A DNA stretch of 64,000 nucleotides from positions 3,906,001-3,970,000 of the forward strand of contig CBDHGK010000041.1 of assembly GCA_965263045.1 (NCBI GenBank), in the 5' to 3' direction. A model generated the notes under the pieces. That model saw nothing but the letters and a program-made list of their open reading frames with translations. It had not been told where the DNA came from and made no database searches. The translations under genes were made by a program, and so were the position numbers. The DNA comes from G963664115 sp965263045 (lineage in GTDB: Bacteria; Acidobacteriota; Terriglobia; 20CM-2-55-15). Of the stretch, positions 1 through 8,171 are shown one piece after another; position 1 is the first letter of the stretch, and the number at the start of each line of letters is the position of its first letter.

Positions 1-116
1 TGAGGATTCCCTAGGCCGGGACGCAGCCGGGACGCGGTGGGTCACTGCAGATGGAACTTTGATTAAAGAAACGGGTACAGATGAAGACGGCCCCTACGCA
101 GTCGAGCTCGTAGGCC

Positions 117-1292
117 GTGGCTGAGCCCATGCGAGGGAGGATCGAGTTTCTCGACCTGCTCCGAGGCTTTGCGCTGTTCGGCATACTGGTCGTCAATCTT
201 CCGTTTCTCGCGCATCCTATCTACACCCCGCTCCCGGAGGTTTCCGCACTGGATACCGCGGTGAGGTGGCTGATCGCGTTCGGCGGTGAGGCAAAGTTCT
301 TCGTTCTGTTCTCCTTCCTCTTCGGCTATGGCTTAGCGTTTCAACTCCAGGGCGCCGCGTCTCGGGGCGAGGCCTTCGGCGCCCGCTACTTCCGCCGACT
401 CTTCGGCATCTTCTTCATCGGTGCGCTGCACGCCGTTTTCCTGTTCATGGGGGACATCCTGATCGCGTACGCCGTACTCGGCGGCGTTCTCTGGTGGCTC
501 AGGGATCTCGAAGTCCGGACGCTTCTGCGAATCGCGGGCGTCATGATCATTGTTTCGGCGCTCGCGTACGGGCTCCTCGCGATTGGTCTTGCGGAACAGA
601 ACACCGCGACAAACCCGCAAGAGATGATCGAGCTCAGCGAGCTGGCGCGGCGTGCCTATCTGGGAGGCTGGGCCGACAACGTTTCCCAGCGCCTTCAGGA
701 TCTCGTCGCCGCGATCCCGCTCTTGCTGCTCTTCAACTGGCCGAGTGCTCTGGCCATGTTCGTCGCGGGTCTGGCAGCAGGCAAGGCCCGCTTTGCCGAG
801 CGCTTGGAAACCCATATGCCGCAACTCCTGAGAGTCTTGCCCTGGGCGCTGATGTTCGGAGTCCTAGGAAACCTCGCCTACGCGTCGCTCGACGGCCCGC
901 TTGGGGATGGCTTTGGTGGTCTTGCCATCATGATGGCATTGGCCGTAGCGGCGCCGGCTCTTTCCTTCAGCTATGTCGTAGGCCTGATCGGGCTGTGGAG
1001 AAGTGGCCGGCTCCGCAGGTTTCTTGAACCTCTCCGCTCCGCCGGCCGCATGTCGCTGACGAACTACATCGGCCAGTCGCTGATCGCAGGCATTCTGTTC
1101 AACGGCTACGGCCTCGGTTGGTACGCCCAGCTCGGACACGCAGCCTGTCTCGGGCTGGCGGCAGGCATCTTCCTCCTGCAGGTCGCTCTGAGCCATCTGT
1201 GGCTCCGCTATTTCCGGTACGGGCCCGAAGAGTGGCTCCTGCGCGTCTGGACGCATTGGAAGTGGATGCCGCTCAGATGGGAATCGACGTGA
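117..1292 (+). CDS. DUF418-type polytopic membrane protein (YeiB-like)
   Basis: A 391-residue protein with about nine or ten hydrophobic segments. It opens with the signature RIEFLDLLRGFALFGILVVN, typical of DUF418/YeiB proteins, and has the conserved C-terminal GRMSLTNYIGQS block near residue 305 that marks the family. The biochemical role of the family is not firmly known; some members are thought to move or modify cell-envelope small molecules in the inner membrane. The GTG at 117 and the ATG at 129 are both possible starts; the family usually begins close to the RIEFLD block, which favours 129. The gene stands alone, followed by about 420 bases without a gene. The family call is secure, the function is not. 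Confidence 0.88.
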   Translation: MAEPMRGRIEFLDLLRGFALFGILVVNLPFLAHPIYTPLPEVSALDTAVRWLIAFGGEAKFFVLFSFLFGYGLAFQLQGAASRGEAFGARYFRRLFGIFFIGALHAVFLFMGDILIAYAVLGGVLWWLRDLEVRTLLRIAGVMIIVSALAYGLLAIGLAEQNTATNPQEMIELSELARRAYLGGWADNVSQRLQDLVAAIPLLLLFNWPSALAMFVAGLAAGKARFAERLETHMPQLLRVLPWALMFGVLGNLAYASLDGPLGDGFGGLAIMMALAVAAPALSFSYVVGLIGLWRSGRLRRFLEPLRSAGRMSLTNYIGQSLIAGILFNGYGLGWYAQLGHAACLGLAAGIFLLQVALSHLWLRYFRYGPEEWLLRVWTHWKWMPLRWEST

Positions 1293-1718
1293 GGTTCTGA
1301 AGGGTCACCCGCCTCTGTATGCGGTCCCGATTGCCTCATTTGCCACTGCCTCTTTACGCCACGCACCTGGCTCCCAGATCATTGGCTCCGGCTTCCTATT
1401 TATCTGTAAAATCTGTAACGAAAGCCGACAATCCGGAAAACTCGCCGAAGTACCACGCAAGTGCTTCACTTATATGGTGCTTTATAGTTAATGCGCCCGA
1501 AACACTGTCGGGATTAATTACAGATTCCTGCCTGTGGGTCGAATCGCGAGGCCTGCCCGTCAGTCCGCGTTTTCCAGTATAAGTTGTTGCGTCTAAAGGA
1601 ATGGGGCCATGAATATGTCAAGCGAATTGTAGGGCATCACAAATTTGGTATTTGAAGTGCAAATAATCTCACCAATCAGTCAACGACTTAAACCGCGGTA
1701 CGCGCAGGAGACAGGAAC
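1293..1718. other. Gene-free stretch upstream of the PEP-CTERM gene
   Basis: About 425 bases with lower GC than the flanking genes. No credible reading frame, RNA gene or repeat family was recognised. It probably holds the promoter of the PEP-CTERM gene, but no clear -35/-10 pair could be chosen. Confidence 0.4.
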
Positions 1719-2561
1719 ATGATCACCAAACTAAAGATTCTACTGACGGGCATGACATTTCTGCTGCTGGTCAGCCTCACGATTAGCCCCGCCTTCGGCG
1801 GCCCACTGACTTACGACTTCAATTCACTCGCTCCTGGCAACCTCGACCTCCAGGACAATTGGCAGACCTTGAAGTTCGTCTCCCCCGGCGACGCCCAGGT
1901 GACCCCGGGGTTCGGGGCGGACGGCACGCAGGCAATCAGGTACGCCAACTCCGGACCCAATGTCGGCCTCAGCGCAGCGCGCGTAAACGATACCAGTTTC
2001 GCGCTCCCATCGTTCGGATCCGGGAATGCGTCGGTTTTCGTGGACCTGCTACCAAATCACTGGGGAAGCTATTTCGGGTTGGGCTACGATAACGATGGCG
2101 ATGGTGATCTCGGCAAGTTCAACACCCCGGAGCTGGGTTTTTTTGTCCACGTCAACACGCGGAATGACGAAGTGAGATTCGCGATCCCGTCGAGCACATC
2201 GACGTCGGTCAGCCTGTCGAGTCTCGGGCTCTTCGGAGGCTGGGTCCGCCTGCGGTTCGACATGGATTTCGGAGCCAACGGGGGCGCGGGAGCAACCAGT
2301 ATCTCGTTCCTGGATCCCCTGACTGCCGGTTCCTCTTTTCAGTCGATTGCAGGTCTCCAGAACCTGAGCCTCGGACTGAACCCCGCTGGCCTGGACGCAA
2401 GGAACGCCGCGCTGTGGGACTCCATGTATTTCCATATCGAGGGTGCAACGGGTGGAATCGACAATATTGCCGCCCAAGTTCCCGAACCCACGACATTGAC
2501 CTTGCTTTTTGTTGGCGCGTTGGCCCTGGGTGTAGGTGCTCGCCGGAAACGGCAGCTGTAA
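1719..2561 (+). CDS. PEP-CTERM sorting-signal protein
   Basis: A 280-residue secreted protein. Residues 1-27 form a signal peptide ending near SPAFG. The middle is beta-rich (NSLAPGNLDLQDNW and similar), like a concanavalin/LamG-like jelly roll, and includes an acidic loop DNDGDGDLGKF that resembles a calcium-binding turn. The C-terminus is VPEPTTLTLLF followed by a hydrophobic stretch and ARRKRQL, a classical PEP-CTERM sorting signal that is handled by an exosortase in exopolysaccharide-producing Gram-negatives. AGGAGACAGGAAC directly upstream gives a good ribosome-binding site for the chosen ATG. No exosortase gene lies in the window, so the sorting enzyme must be elsewhere. The binding target is unknown. 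Confidence 0.88.
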   Translation: MITKLKILLTGMTFLLLVSLTISPAFGGPLTYDFNSLAPGNLDLQDNWQTLKFVSPGDAQVTPGFGADGTQAIRYANSGPNVGLSAARVNDTSFALPSFGSGNASVFVDLLPNHWGSYFGLGYDNDGDGDLGKFNTPELGFFVHVNTRNDEVRFAIPSSTSTSVSLSSLGLFGGWVRLRFDMDFGANGGAGATSISFLDPLTAGSSFQSIAGLQNLSLGLNPAGLDARNAALWDSMYFHIEGATGGIDNIAAQVPEPTTLTLLFVGALALGVGARRKRQL

Positions 2562-2725
2562 GTCGGGCAGAAGATCAGGGGAACGGGGACCGAGTAGAAA
2601 CGTTCACGATTGGGGCCGGCTTTGCACGCACAGGAATCCGGGACAAAGCGCAGAACCCAGTGCTAAGAGTTCAGCTACAACTGCGATGGGCTACGCCGAC
2701 CCGTCACCGGGCCGGCCTCACTACG

Positions 2726-2758
2726 GAAATGTACGTGCGGGTTTCCCGCATACGGCTC
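2726..2758 (-). other. Degenerate group II intron domain V-like hairpin
   Basis: On the minus strand this 33-base segment begins GAGCCGTATGCGGGAAA and continues CCCGCACGTAC, closely resembling group II intron domain V (AGC triad, GAAA loop, ACGTAC return strand). The last part reads ATTTC where the canonical return is GGTTC, so two lower-stem pairs are lost. No maturase gene was recognised nearby, so at best this is a remnant. The rest of the 2562-3087 gap shows nothing else recognisable. Confidence 0.35.
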
Positions 2759-3087
2759 TTCAAAGAGAGTTTTTTAAGGGCGGGCGTACGCCCCCAACTG
2801 GGATTGGCGATCCGGATAGGCGGCCGATCCAGCGGGCGCTTATCCAAGAGGGCCTTGAGTCCTCACAGGTTAGCCTCCCCATCTGGCTCCGCTTTGAGGG
2901 CTGTAGCGATAGCATCTCGATGCTTCTCCCGGCGCGGGTTGGCACAACACCGATACGACGACACTGTCGACGGTGCCCTAGTCGTCAGAACCTGCTGACA
3001 TCGCTGATCCGCCTCTGACGACGTACACTTGCTGTGGGAGAACTGGAACGGATCGAGATCAGATCGAAAGCCAATGGAGGATAGGCC

Positions 3088-3333
3088 ATGGCGTCAGGTA
3101 AAGAACCCGATTGTGACAGGCAGGAATTGTTGCGAATCCGCCGCCACATCGAGCAGTGCGAGACCTGCCGAGTCGAACTCACAAACCTCTTTAAGTCCGA
3201 TGGCCAGCGAGCGCCGCGACGTCGTGAGAGCGACAAGAATATGTCAGCGGACGAATGGAAGCAGGTGGAGCTTCTTCGCTCTGAGTCCGTTCGAAGGCAC
3301 CGCGCTTATAACAAAACCTTATCGGGACAATAA
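3088..3333 (+). CDS. Small HxxxCxxC protein, possible zinc-finger anti-sigma-like
   Basis: An 81-residue hydrophilic protein preceded by an excellent ribosome-binding site (TGGAGGATAGGCC then ATG). Near residues 8-30 it has a Cys, then RRHIEQCETC, i.e. C-x(n)-H-x3-C-x2-C, the spacing of zf-HC2 zinc-binding anti-sigma domains. Unlike typical anti-sigma factors it has no transmembrane segment. It is flanked by gene-poor DNA and no sigma gene is adjacent. The zinc-binding call is inferred from residue spacing only. Confidence 0.5.
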   Translation: MASGKEPDCDRQELLRIRRHIEQCETCRVELTNLFKSDGQRAPRRRESDKNMSADEWKQVELLRSESVRRHRAYNKTLSGQ

Positions 3334-3760
3334 GAGGTTGTTGAATCAGACACGGAGGTTTTGCCCGTCGATTTCACGATCGTGGACGATACTCGTTCCG
3401 AATGACTGTCCGGTGAGCGCGCCCGAGTCGACCGCTGCCCGTATCGAAGGCCGTCGACAGTAGCATCAGTCGTCCTTCCCTTCGACCAGCGTCTTTTGCT
3501 TGCTGCTTACACGTCGGATAACTCGGCGAGGCCGCCTTCATGTAGTCTACATGCGGTTGACCGCGATCTTGGCGGGAGCGAGGGTAGTGGAGCAGACCGT
3601 TGCAGCGTTGAACCGTGAACCGCGCTGATTCGTGATCGGCCACGACGGGGTATGCAACGATCGGGCGGGTCTTTCCGGGGCGCTGACGACCGCTCACGCG
3701 CGTTGATTTACAGCGTTGGGACCCCTGACGCGGGATTCATAAAAACGTTCGTCAATCTGG
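3334..3760. other. Gene-free stretch
   Basis: About 425 bases between the small Cys protein and the DUF6152 gene on the opposite strand. No supported reading frame, RNA gene or clear terminator was seen. Confidence 0.35.
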
Positions 3761-4153
3761 CTAGTCCCACTCCTTCTCGACCCCGTGGCCACGCGCAAGA
3801 TCACCATGTAAGGGTGTCACATAACCCAGAAGACAGCCGTTGGAGCCATCCCTGAGCCGATGACACCGTACGCTGATGGTGTCGCCCGACATGACGTCTT
3901 GGGGCTGGATGTCGTTGCCTAAGAGCCCTTCGGGACCGGTCGCTTCCAGAGCCCAAACCGTGCTCTGACCTTCGTCGTCCGCAATCTCGAGGTAGATCCA
4001 GGAATGCGGGCGGACGAGATGCACTTCCCTGACCGTACCCTCATAAACGGTCCACTGCGATACGTCGTAGTTGCCGTGGGAATGGTGCGCCAAAACCGGC
4101 ATGGCCAGGGCAAGGACACAAACGGCTGCAAGGCCCAATAATCTGATCGGCAT
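3761..4153 (-). CDS. DUF6152-like secreted protein
   Basis: A 130-residue protein starting MPIRLLGLAAVCVLALAMPVLAH, a signal peptide cleaved near VLA-HH. The mature part begins HHSHGNYD and continues with the EGTVREVHLVRPHSWIYLE block characteristic of DUF6152 proteins. These are small exported beta-barrel-like proteins common in proteobacteria and acidobacteria, with no established activity; the His-rich N-terminus suggests metal binding, which is inference. An upstream in-frame ATG at 4192 would add 13 residues ahead of the signal peptide and is less likely. The gene lies about 90 bases downstream of a second secreted-protein gene on the same strand. Confidence 0.75.
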   Translation of the reverse strand: MPIRLLGLAAVCVLALAMPVLAHHSHGNYDVSQWTVYEGTVREVHLVRPHSWIYLEIADDEGQSTVWALEATGPEGLLGNDIQPQDVMSGDTISVRCHRLRDGSNGCLLGYVTPLHGDLARGHGVEKEWD

Positions 4154-4245
4154 CGTTACCTCCATATGCATCAACTTTACATCAACTCCCAATCAACAGA
4201 ATGGGCCCCGGCGGGATCGCTCCCGTCGAATCTCTCCTCCGAACC

Positions 4246-4887
4246 TCATCTGTCGCGGGGAGGTGGGGGAAATCCGTTGGAGTATGTCGTCGCATAGCGA
4301 ATTCTATTACCTCCCTGATCGAGGAATCCCAGAGATTGTTGGAATACAAGCGGCGGCGGTGAATTCGGAGGCACGGTTCCCTCCAGAATATAGAGACGAT
4401 CTTCGTGCATGTTGACCGCGACGAACGTGCGGGAACCGTCAGGGTTGGTGACGTGGAAAGTACGCCCTTCAACGCGCTCCGCCTGATAGTAGACGAAATG
4501 CGTCAGCTCACCTTTCCTTTTGAGGATATTCCACGTCGCACCGTCCATTGCCGACCGCTTATCGGTCGCCGTGTGGTTGTTGCAACTGTCACCATCTCCC
4601 AGCTCAGCCCGGCAAGTGACTACCAGATCTGCATGTTTTTGCGCGGCGTCCGCGTAATCGACCACAGTGACCGAGTAGCGGTTGGGGCCGACATCGACGC
4701 TGTAGACACGCCCCGGCAATGTGATGAAATATTCGGTGTTGTAATTGATATCCTGCACCCGGGGTTCACCCGGGAAATTGACGGTGAAGAAATCATTCCG
4801 ACTGGCATATTCGATCCAACCTTGCGCAAAGGAAGGGCACGAAACAAACAGGATTAACGCTGCTGCGATCACTGGAATCAGGCGCAT
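4246..4887 (-). CDS. Secreted protein of unknown function
   Basis: A 213-residue protein with a signal peptide (MRLIPVIAAALILFVSCPSFAQG) and a mature part that opens with DFFTVNFPGEPRVQD, a phrase common at the start of small periplasmic PsbP/DUF1795-like domains. There are two cysteines in the mature part (TCRAELGDGDSC), spaced so that they could form a disulfide. No catalytic motif was seen. It may be co-transcribed with the DUF6152-like gene downstream on the same strand. The domain resemblance is weak and the function unknown. Confidence 0.65.
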   Translation of the reverse strand: MRLIPVIAAALILFVSCPSFAQGWIEYASRNDFFTVNFPGEPRVQDINYNTEYFITLPGRVYSVDVGPNRYSVTVVDYADAAQKHADLVVTCRAELGDGDSCNNHTATDKRSAMDGATWNILKRKGELTHFVYYQAERVEGRTFHVTNPDGSRTFVAVNMHEDRLYILEGTVPPNSPPPLVFQQSLGFLDQGGNRIRYATTYSNGFPPPPRDR

Positions 4888-5151
4888 AGTGGGTCCCCTT
4901 AAACTCGCAATTGGGTCGAAATGCTTCTACAGGCTGTTTGGCTGTACAGATTGATGAAATATTACACCCCTGCGCATGGCGCGGCGAGTTTTTTCTGAAC
5001 GCCAATTATTTGCTCTACGGTGACCCGAGTGCGCCCATCCTGTGGGAACACAACTTCCCGGTGCCCGGCGATCGGGCGTTTTCCACAATTCCCCATCAGC
5101 CGAAGAGCTACAGGTGGTAAACTCCGGTAAGTAGTTGATTCGATTATTCTG

Positions 5152-5224
5152 GTGAGCGTAGCTCAGTTGGTAGAGCGCTGGATTGTGGCTCCAGTGGTCG
5201 CGGGTTCAACTCCCGTCGCTCACC
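5152..5224 (+). tRNA. tRNA-His (anticodon GTG)
   Basis: A full cloverleaf can be drawn: acceptor GTGAGCG/CGCTCAC, a D-arm starting GCTCAGTTGGTAGAGC, anticodon stem CTGGA/TCCAG with loop TTGTGGC (anticodon GTG), and T-arm GCGGG-TTCAACT-CCCGT. The base before position 1 is G (5151) and the discriminator is C, matching the G-1:C73 identity pair of tRNA-His. CCA is not encoded. Confidence 0.96.
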
Positions 5225-5366
5225 CTCTTTCCGGCGAACTGCTTGCGAGGAAGGTCGGTCGCGTAACAAGTCGTACACGGCATTGAATGCGGGTGGATCG
5301 CTCGCAGCCAACCGTTCGGCTGCGATCAGCATGTTGGATTGCTTGCGGATCGCGATTGACGACTCG

Positions 5367-5549
5367 CTATCCCCGCCGATGCCACACACCCACTGCAATG
5401 CCGATCAGTGCGAGATTCGAGCACGCACGCGACAGTCCTTCCGCGCCGACACCCATGACCGAACCTCCACCGATGACAACCAGAAAGACGGCCAAAACAA
5501 ACGCCAACAGCGCGTAAAGCGCGATTGCCGGGATGGCTGGATTTAGCAT
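5367..5549 (-). CDS. 60-residue membrane protein, paralogue A
   Basis: Translated from the ATG at 5549 this is a 60-residue protein, MLNPAIPAIALYALLAFVLA onward, with one or two hydrophobic segments and the C-terminal block GVGAEGLSRACSNLALIGIA. It is clearly paralogous to the neighbouring 62-residue protein at 5648-5836. GGTGGG sits just upstream of the start. The longer open frame (from 5675) runs back into the intergenic stretch and has no resemblance to the paralogue. Function unknown; see findings. Confidence 0.65.
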   Translation of the reverse strand: MLNPAIPAIALYALLAFVLAVFLVVIGGGSVMGVGAEGLSRACSNLALIGIAVGVWHRRG

Positions 5550-5647
5550 AGTCCCACCGCCTGCGTGACTGTGGCACGCACTGAATTCACCCGACCCTGC
5601 AACGGTCCCGCCGGGGGTGTCCAACTGAGTACCTGTGGAGGCATTCC

Positions 5648-5836
5648 CTAACCCTCGCCACTTCCCTTGAACCACACACCCAGTGCAATGGCGATCAGTG
5701 CGAGATTCGAGGATGCACGCGACAATCCTTCGGCTCCGACACCAATCATAGACTCCATTCCGGTGACAACCATGATTGCGGCCACCACGAAGGTCACAAC
5801 CGACGCCCCGATTCCTGCGATAGCTACGTTACGCAT
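5648..5836 (-). CDS. 62-residue membrane protein, paralogue B
   Basis: A 62-residue protein beginning MRNVAIAGIGASVVTFVVAA, with the block GVGAEGLSRASSNLALIAIA that matches paralogue A almost residue for residue. It is preceded by a strong ribosome-binding site (GGAGGAGACT then ATG). It lies directly upstream of paralogue A on the same strand with about 100 bases between them, so the pair probably arose by tandem duplication and is likely co-transcribed. No known family was recognised. Confidence 0.68.
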   Translation of the reverse strand: MRNVAIAGIGASVVTFVVAAIMVVTGMESMIGVGAEGLSRASSNLALIAIALGVWFKGSGEG

Positions 5837-6055
5837 AGTCTCCTCCTGCTTGCGCGTCTGTAGTACGCATTGTATTCACTGTGTTCTGAAACGGAAAGGA
5901 CGAATCGTCGCTCCGATGGGAAGCGGAGAGCGTAATTCGCAGATCGCAATATCGAGGCCGGGCACCCGACAAAGCCATGGAGCCGGCCTCCCACTCCGCG
6001 CTGCGACGGCGGGCAGGTGGCCGGACCAGAAGTTGGCGGCGCCGGCATCATGCAT

Positions 6056-6895
6056 TCAGGGTGTCGCCGTCATCCGCCCACGCATTTGCGAAAGCGTCCG
6101 ATCGAGCGATTCCCGGGCGACGCGGTTGACGATGGGTTTGACAAAGGGAACAACCAGCAAGGGTATCGATCGGCTCAACGTAAGCGATTCGCATTCGATG
6201 ATGACGCCGCCTTCCACGGCCTCATATCGCCAGTAGCTGTTCAACCGCCAGAGGAATCCGCGATCCTCTCCCGGAGCTTTTTGCCGCTCTTTCGCCGTCC
6301 CGGCATCGGCCAGCTCTGCAACATGCGTGGCGACCGTCCGGCTCGAAGCGCGGTCGGCCCGGTGATGGACGTATTGGACGAGGTGTTCGGTGTCGTAGGT
6401 CACTGTGATGATCTTCGAACGGACCAGTCGGAGATAGACCCGCAACGAATCCGGACCCCTTTCCAGAACGCGTGTTTCGAGAACATCTTCCTGCTGGTGG
6501 CGGGCGCTGTCGGGATGCTTGAGATCGGAAAGCACCTCTTCCAGAGTGACGCCCCCGACGAAGACCGCGCCCTGCCAGTGGTGGATCATTCCGTGAGGCA
6601 CTTTGATGTTGCTGCCATCGTGCCTGACGGTTTTCATCGTTTCGACGATCACATCTCCTTCCAGAAGATCGGCCCGCATTTCATGTGCGTCCGCATCGAA
6701 GTCCTGGACAAGAAAAGCGTCTTCTGAGCCTAGCTCGCCTGCAATGCGTTCCTCGGTCAGCTGAACATACTCGTTCCACGCCGCGACTGTTTCCCCAGGC
6801 AGCGCCTGGCCTTCGAGCGGCAGGGCCGGGCCAGCCACCGCAATGACGCACACCCCCAGCCAGATTAAATTCCATTGAGTCCAGAATCGAAACAT
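6056..6895 (-). CDS. Exported protein of unknown function, possibly START/SRPBCC-like
   Basis: A 279-residue protein with an N-terminal hydrophobic signal segment (residues about 9-28). The rest mixes beta strands and a C-terminal amphipathic region ending SLDRTLSQMRGRM. The order of segments (VPHGMIHHWQGAVFVGG, DSLRVYLRLVRS, NSYWRYEAVEGGVIIECESL) resembles a lipid-binding START/SRPBCC fold, where such WRY-E-x(n)-GGV phrases recur; this is weak evidence. It lies downstream of the GtrA and CDP-alcohol phosphotransferase genes on the same strand, a context compatible with lipid handling. Confidence 0.6.
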   Translation of the reverse strand: MFRFWTQWNLIWLGVCVIAVAGPALPLEGQALPGETVAAWNEYVQLTEERIAGELGSEDAFLVQDFDADAHEMRADLLEGDVIVETMKTVRHDGSNIKVPHGMIHHWQGAVFVGGVTLEEVLSDLKHPDSARHQQEDVLETRVLERGPDSLRVYLRLVRSKIITVTYDTEHLVQYVHHRADRASSRTVATHVAELADAGTAKERQKAPGEDRGFLWRLNSYWRYEAVEGGVIIECESLTLSRSIPLLVVPFVKPIVNRVARESLDRTLSQMRGRMTATP

Positions 6896-6928
6896 AAGAG
6901 TGCCTCCCTCATGAAGCCTGTGGGCCCG

Positions 6929-7357
6929 TCAAACCTGCCGGGGGTGGGGAAATACGAGCCGATCGCTTAGAAAGTAGTTGATCAGACTGCATACCGTGAT
7001 CGAGCAGAGGTTGCCCGCAAGGTAGTCCACCCCCAGGTAGCCGACGAAGAGCTTCATGAAAATCAGATTTTGAGCAATTGAAATCGATCCAACCGTCAGG
7101 TTGAACCGGACCAGCCGGCTCACCCTGCCCGCGTGGGCGACTTCGGTCCGATCATTCCATGTCCAGTGTTCATGCCAGAAAAAGTTGTTCAGGACGGCGG
7201 CTTCCACCGCCAGCCCGGTGGCTGACAGATAGTGCAGGTCCAGTGTCAGCAACCCGGTGAGGACTGCGAGCTGAACCGCCACTCCGCTCACTCCAACGAG
7301 ATTGAATGTGATCCACCGTCGGAAACCGAACGGCAAACGCATTCCGCAGAACCTCAT
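6929..7357 (-). CDS. GtrA-family membrane protein
   Basis: A 142-residue protein with four hydrophobic segments and the GtrA hallmarks: ITFNLVGVSGVAVQLAVL near the N-terminus, NNFFWHEHWTW in the middle and NYFLSDRLVFP at the end. GtrA-like proteins are thought to help move or present polyprenyl-linked sugars across the inner membrane. The start overlaps the stop of the CDP-alcohol phosphotransferase gene by four bases (ATGA), so the two are translationally coupled and probably act in the same glycolipid or phospholipid pathway. Confidence 0.85.
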   Translation of the reverse strand: MRFCGMRLPFGFRRWITFNLVGVSGVAVQLAVLTGLLTLDLHYLSATGLAVEAAVLNNFFWHEHWTWNDRTEVAHAGRVSRLVRFNLTVGSISIAQNLIFMKLFVGYLGVDYLAGNLCSITVCSLINYFLSDRLVFPHPRQV

Positions 7358-8061
7358 GCGCGGGCCCCGGACCGGGAGACCCTTTCGGCCTCCGGCAGCG
7401 GCTCGGCCCGGTAGAGGAATTGCGTGTTCCGGACACCGGACACGACGAGCGTGATCGCCATACCCGCGATAGCACCCGCGCCTCCCACGTCGAAGAGCAG
7501 GAACGGGCCCAGGCTGCCAATCTCAACCGTCGGCTTGTGGAGCAGAAACAGCGTGCCTGCGCCGAGGAGGATGCGGAGTTCGGTCGGGCCGATCCCAAGG
7601 AACGACAGCCTGAATACGCCCACCGTATGGGTCGCAAGATAGGACTCGGCCGACACCATCAGAAAGCCGACCAACAGCCCGAGCGCAAGGATGGGTGTCA
7701 TGTAACCGGAGACGGCCAGCCCGCCCAGCAGGAAGAAAGCGCCCACCAGATCGACGAAGTGATCCACATAGTAGCCGTAACGCGGGCGTTGACAGTCACG
7801 GACCCTGGCCAGGGTGCCGTCGAGGCTGTCGCCCAGCCAGTTGAGGACCAGCGCAACCACGACGAGGCCCAGCGCCCGTTCATCCCAGCGTGCGGCCACA
7901 TAAGAGAGTCCGGCCAGGAACATGGCCGACACCCCCAGGATCGTCAGATGATCCGACCCGAGCTGCGCGGGCAGCCTGCGCGCAATGGCTATCAGAACCC
8001 GTTTCTCGATCGACATCAGTACACTGCGATTTTCTCGAACGTGATCTCCAGTAGGCCCCAT
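7354..8061 (-). CDS. CDP-alcohol phosphatidyltransferase family protein
   Basis: A 235-residue membrane enzyme. The family catalytic signature D-x2-D-G-x2-A-R-x(8-9)-G-x3-D-x3-D is present as DSLDGTLARVRDCQRPRYG followed by YYVDHFVD. Such enzymes transfer a phosphoalcohol from a CDP-alcohol to an acceptor alcohol in phospholipid or inositol-lipid synthesis in the inner membrane; the acceptor cannot be told from sequence. The ATG at 8061 was chosen because GGGAGGTGAGCGAT lies directly upstream; a longer frame from 8130 adds a segment without family resemblance. The gene overlaps GtrA by four bases. Confidence 0.86.
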   Translation of the reverse strand: MGPTGDHVRENRSVLMSIEKRVLIAIARRLPAQLGSDHLTILGVSAMFLAGLSYVAARWDERALGLVVVALVLNWLGDSLDGTLARVRDCQRPRYGYYVDHFVDLVGAFFLLGGLAVSGYMTPILALGLLVGFLMVSAESYLATHTVGVFRLSFLGIGPTELRILLGAGTLFLLHKPTVEIGSLGPFLLFDVGGAGAIAGMAITLVVSGVRNTQFLYRAEPLPEAERVSRSGARA

Positions 8062-8171
8062 ATCGCTCACCTCCCTATGCCCAGTAATGCGACAACGGAA
8101 CCAGAAAAGGCTCACGCTTGAAGAAAACATTTCAACAGCGGCGGTGCGGAAACGGTGAGAACGGGCGGTCT

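Noticed and set aside
2414..3018. Two open frames of 160-194 residues after the PEP-CTERM gene
   Set aside because: Composition is rich in Arg and Ser as expected of chance frames, with no conserved motif or ribosome-binding site.
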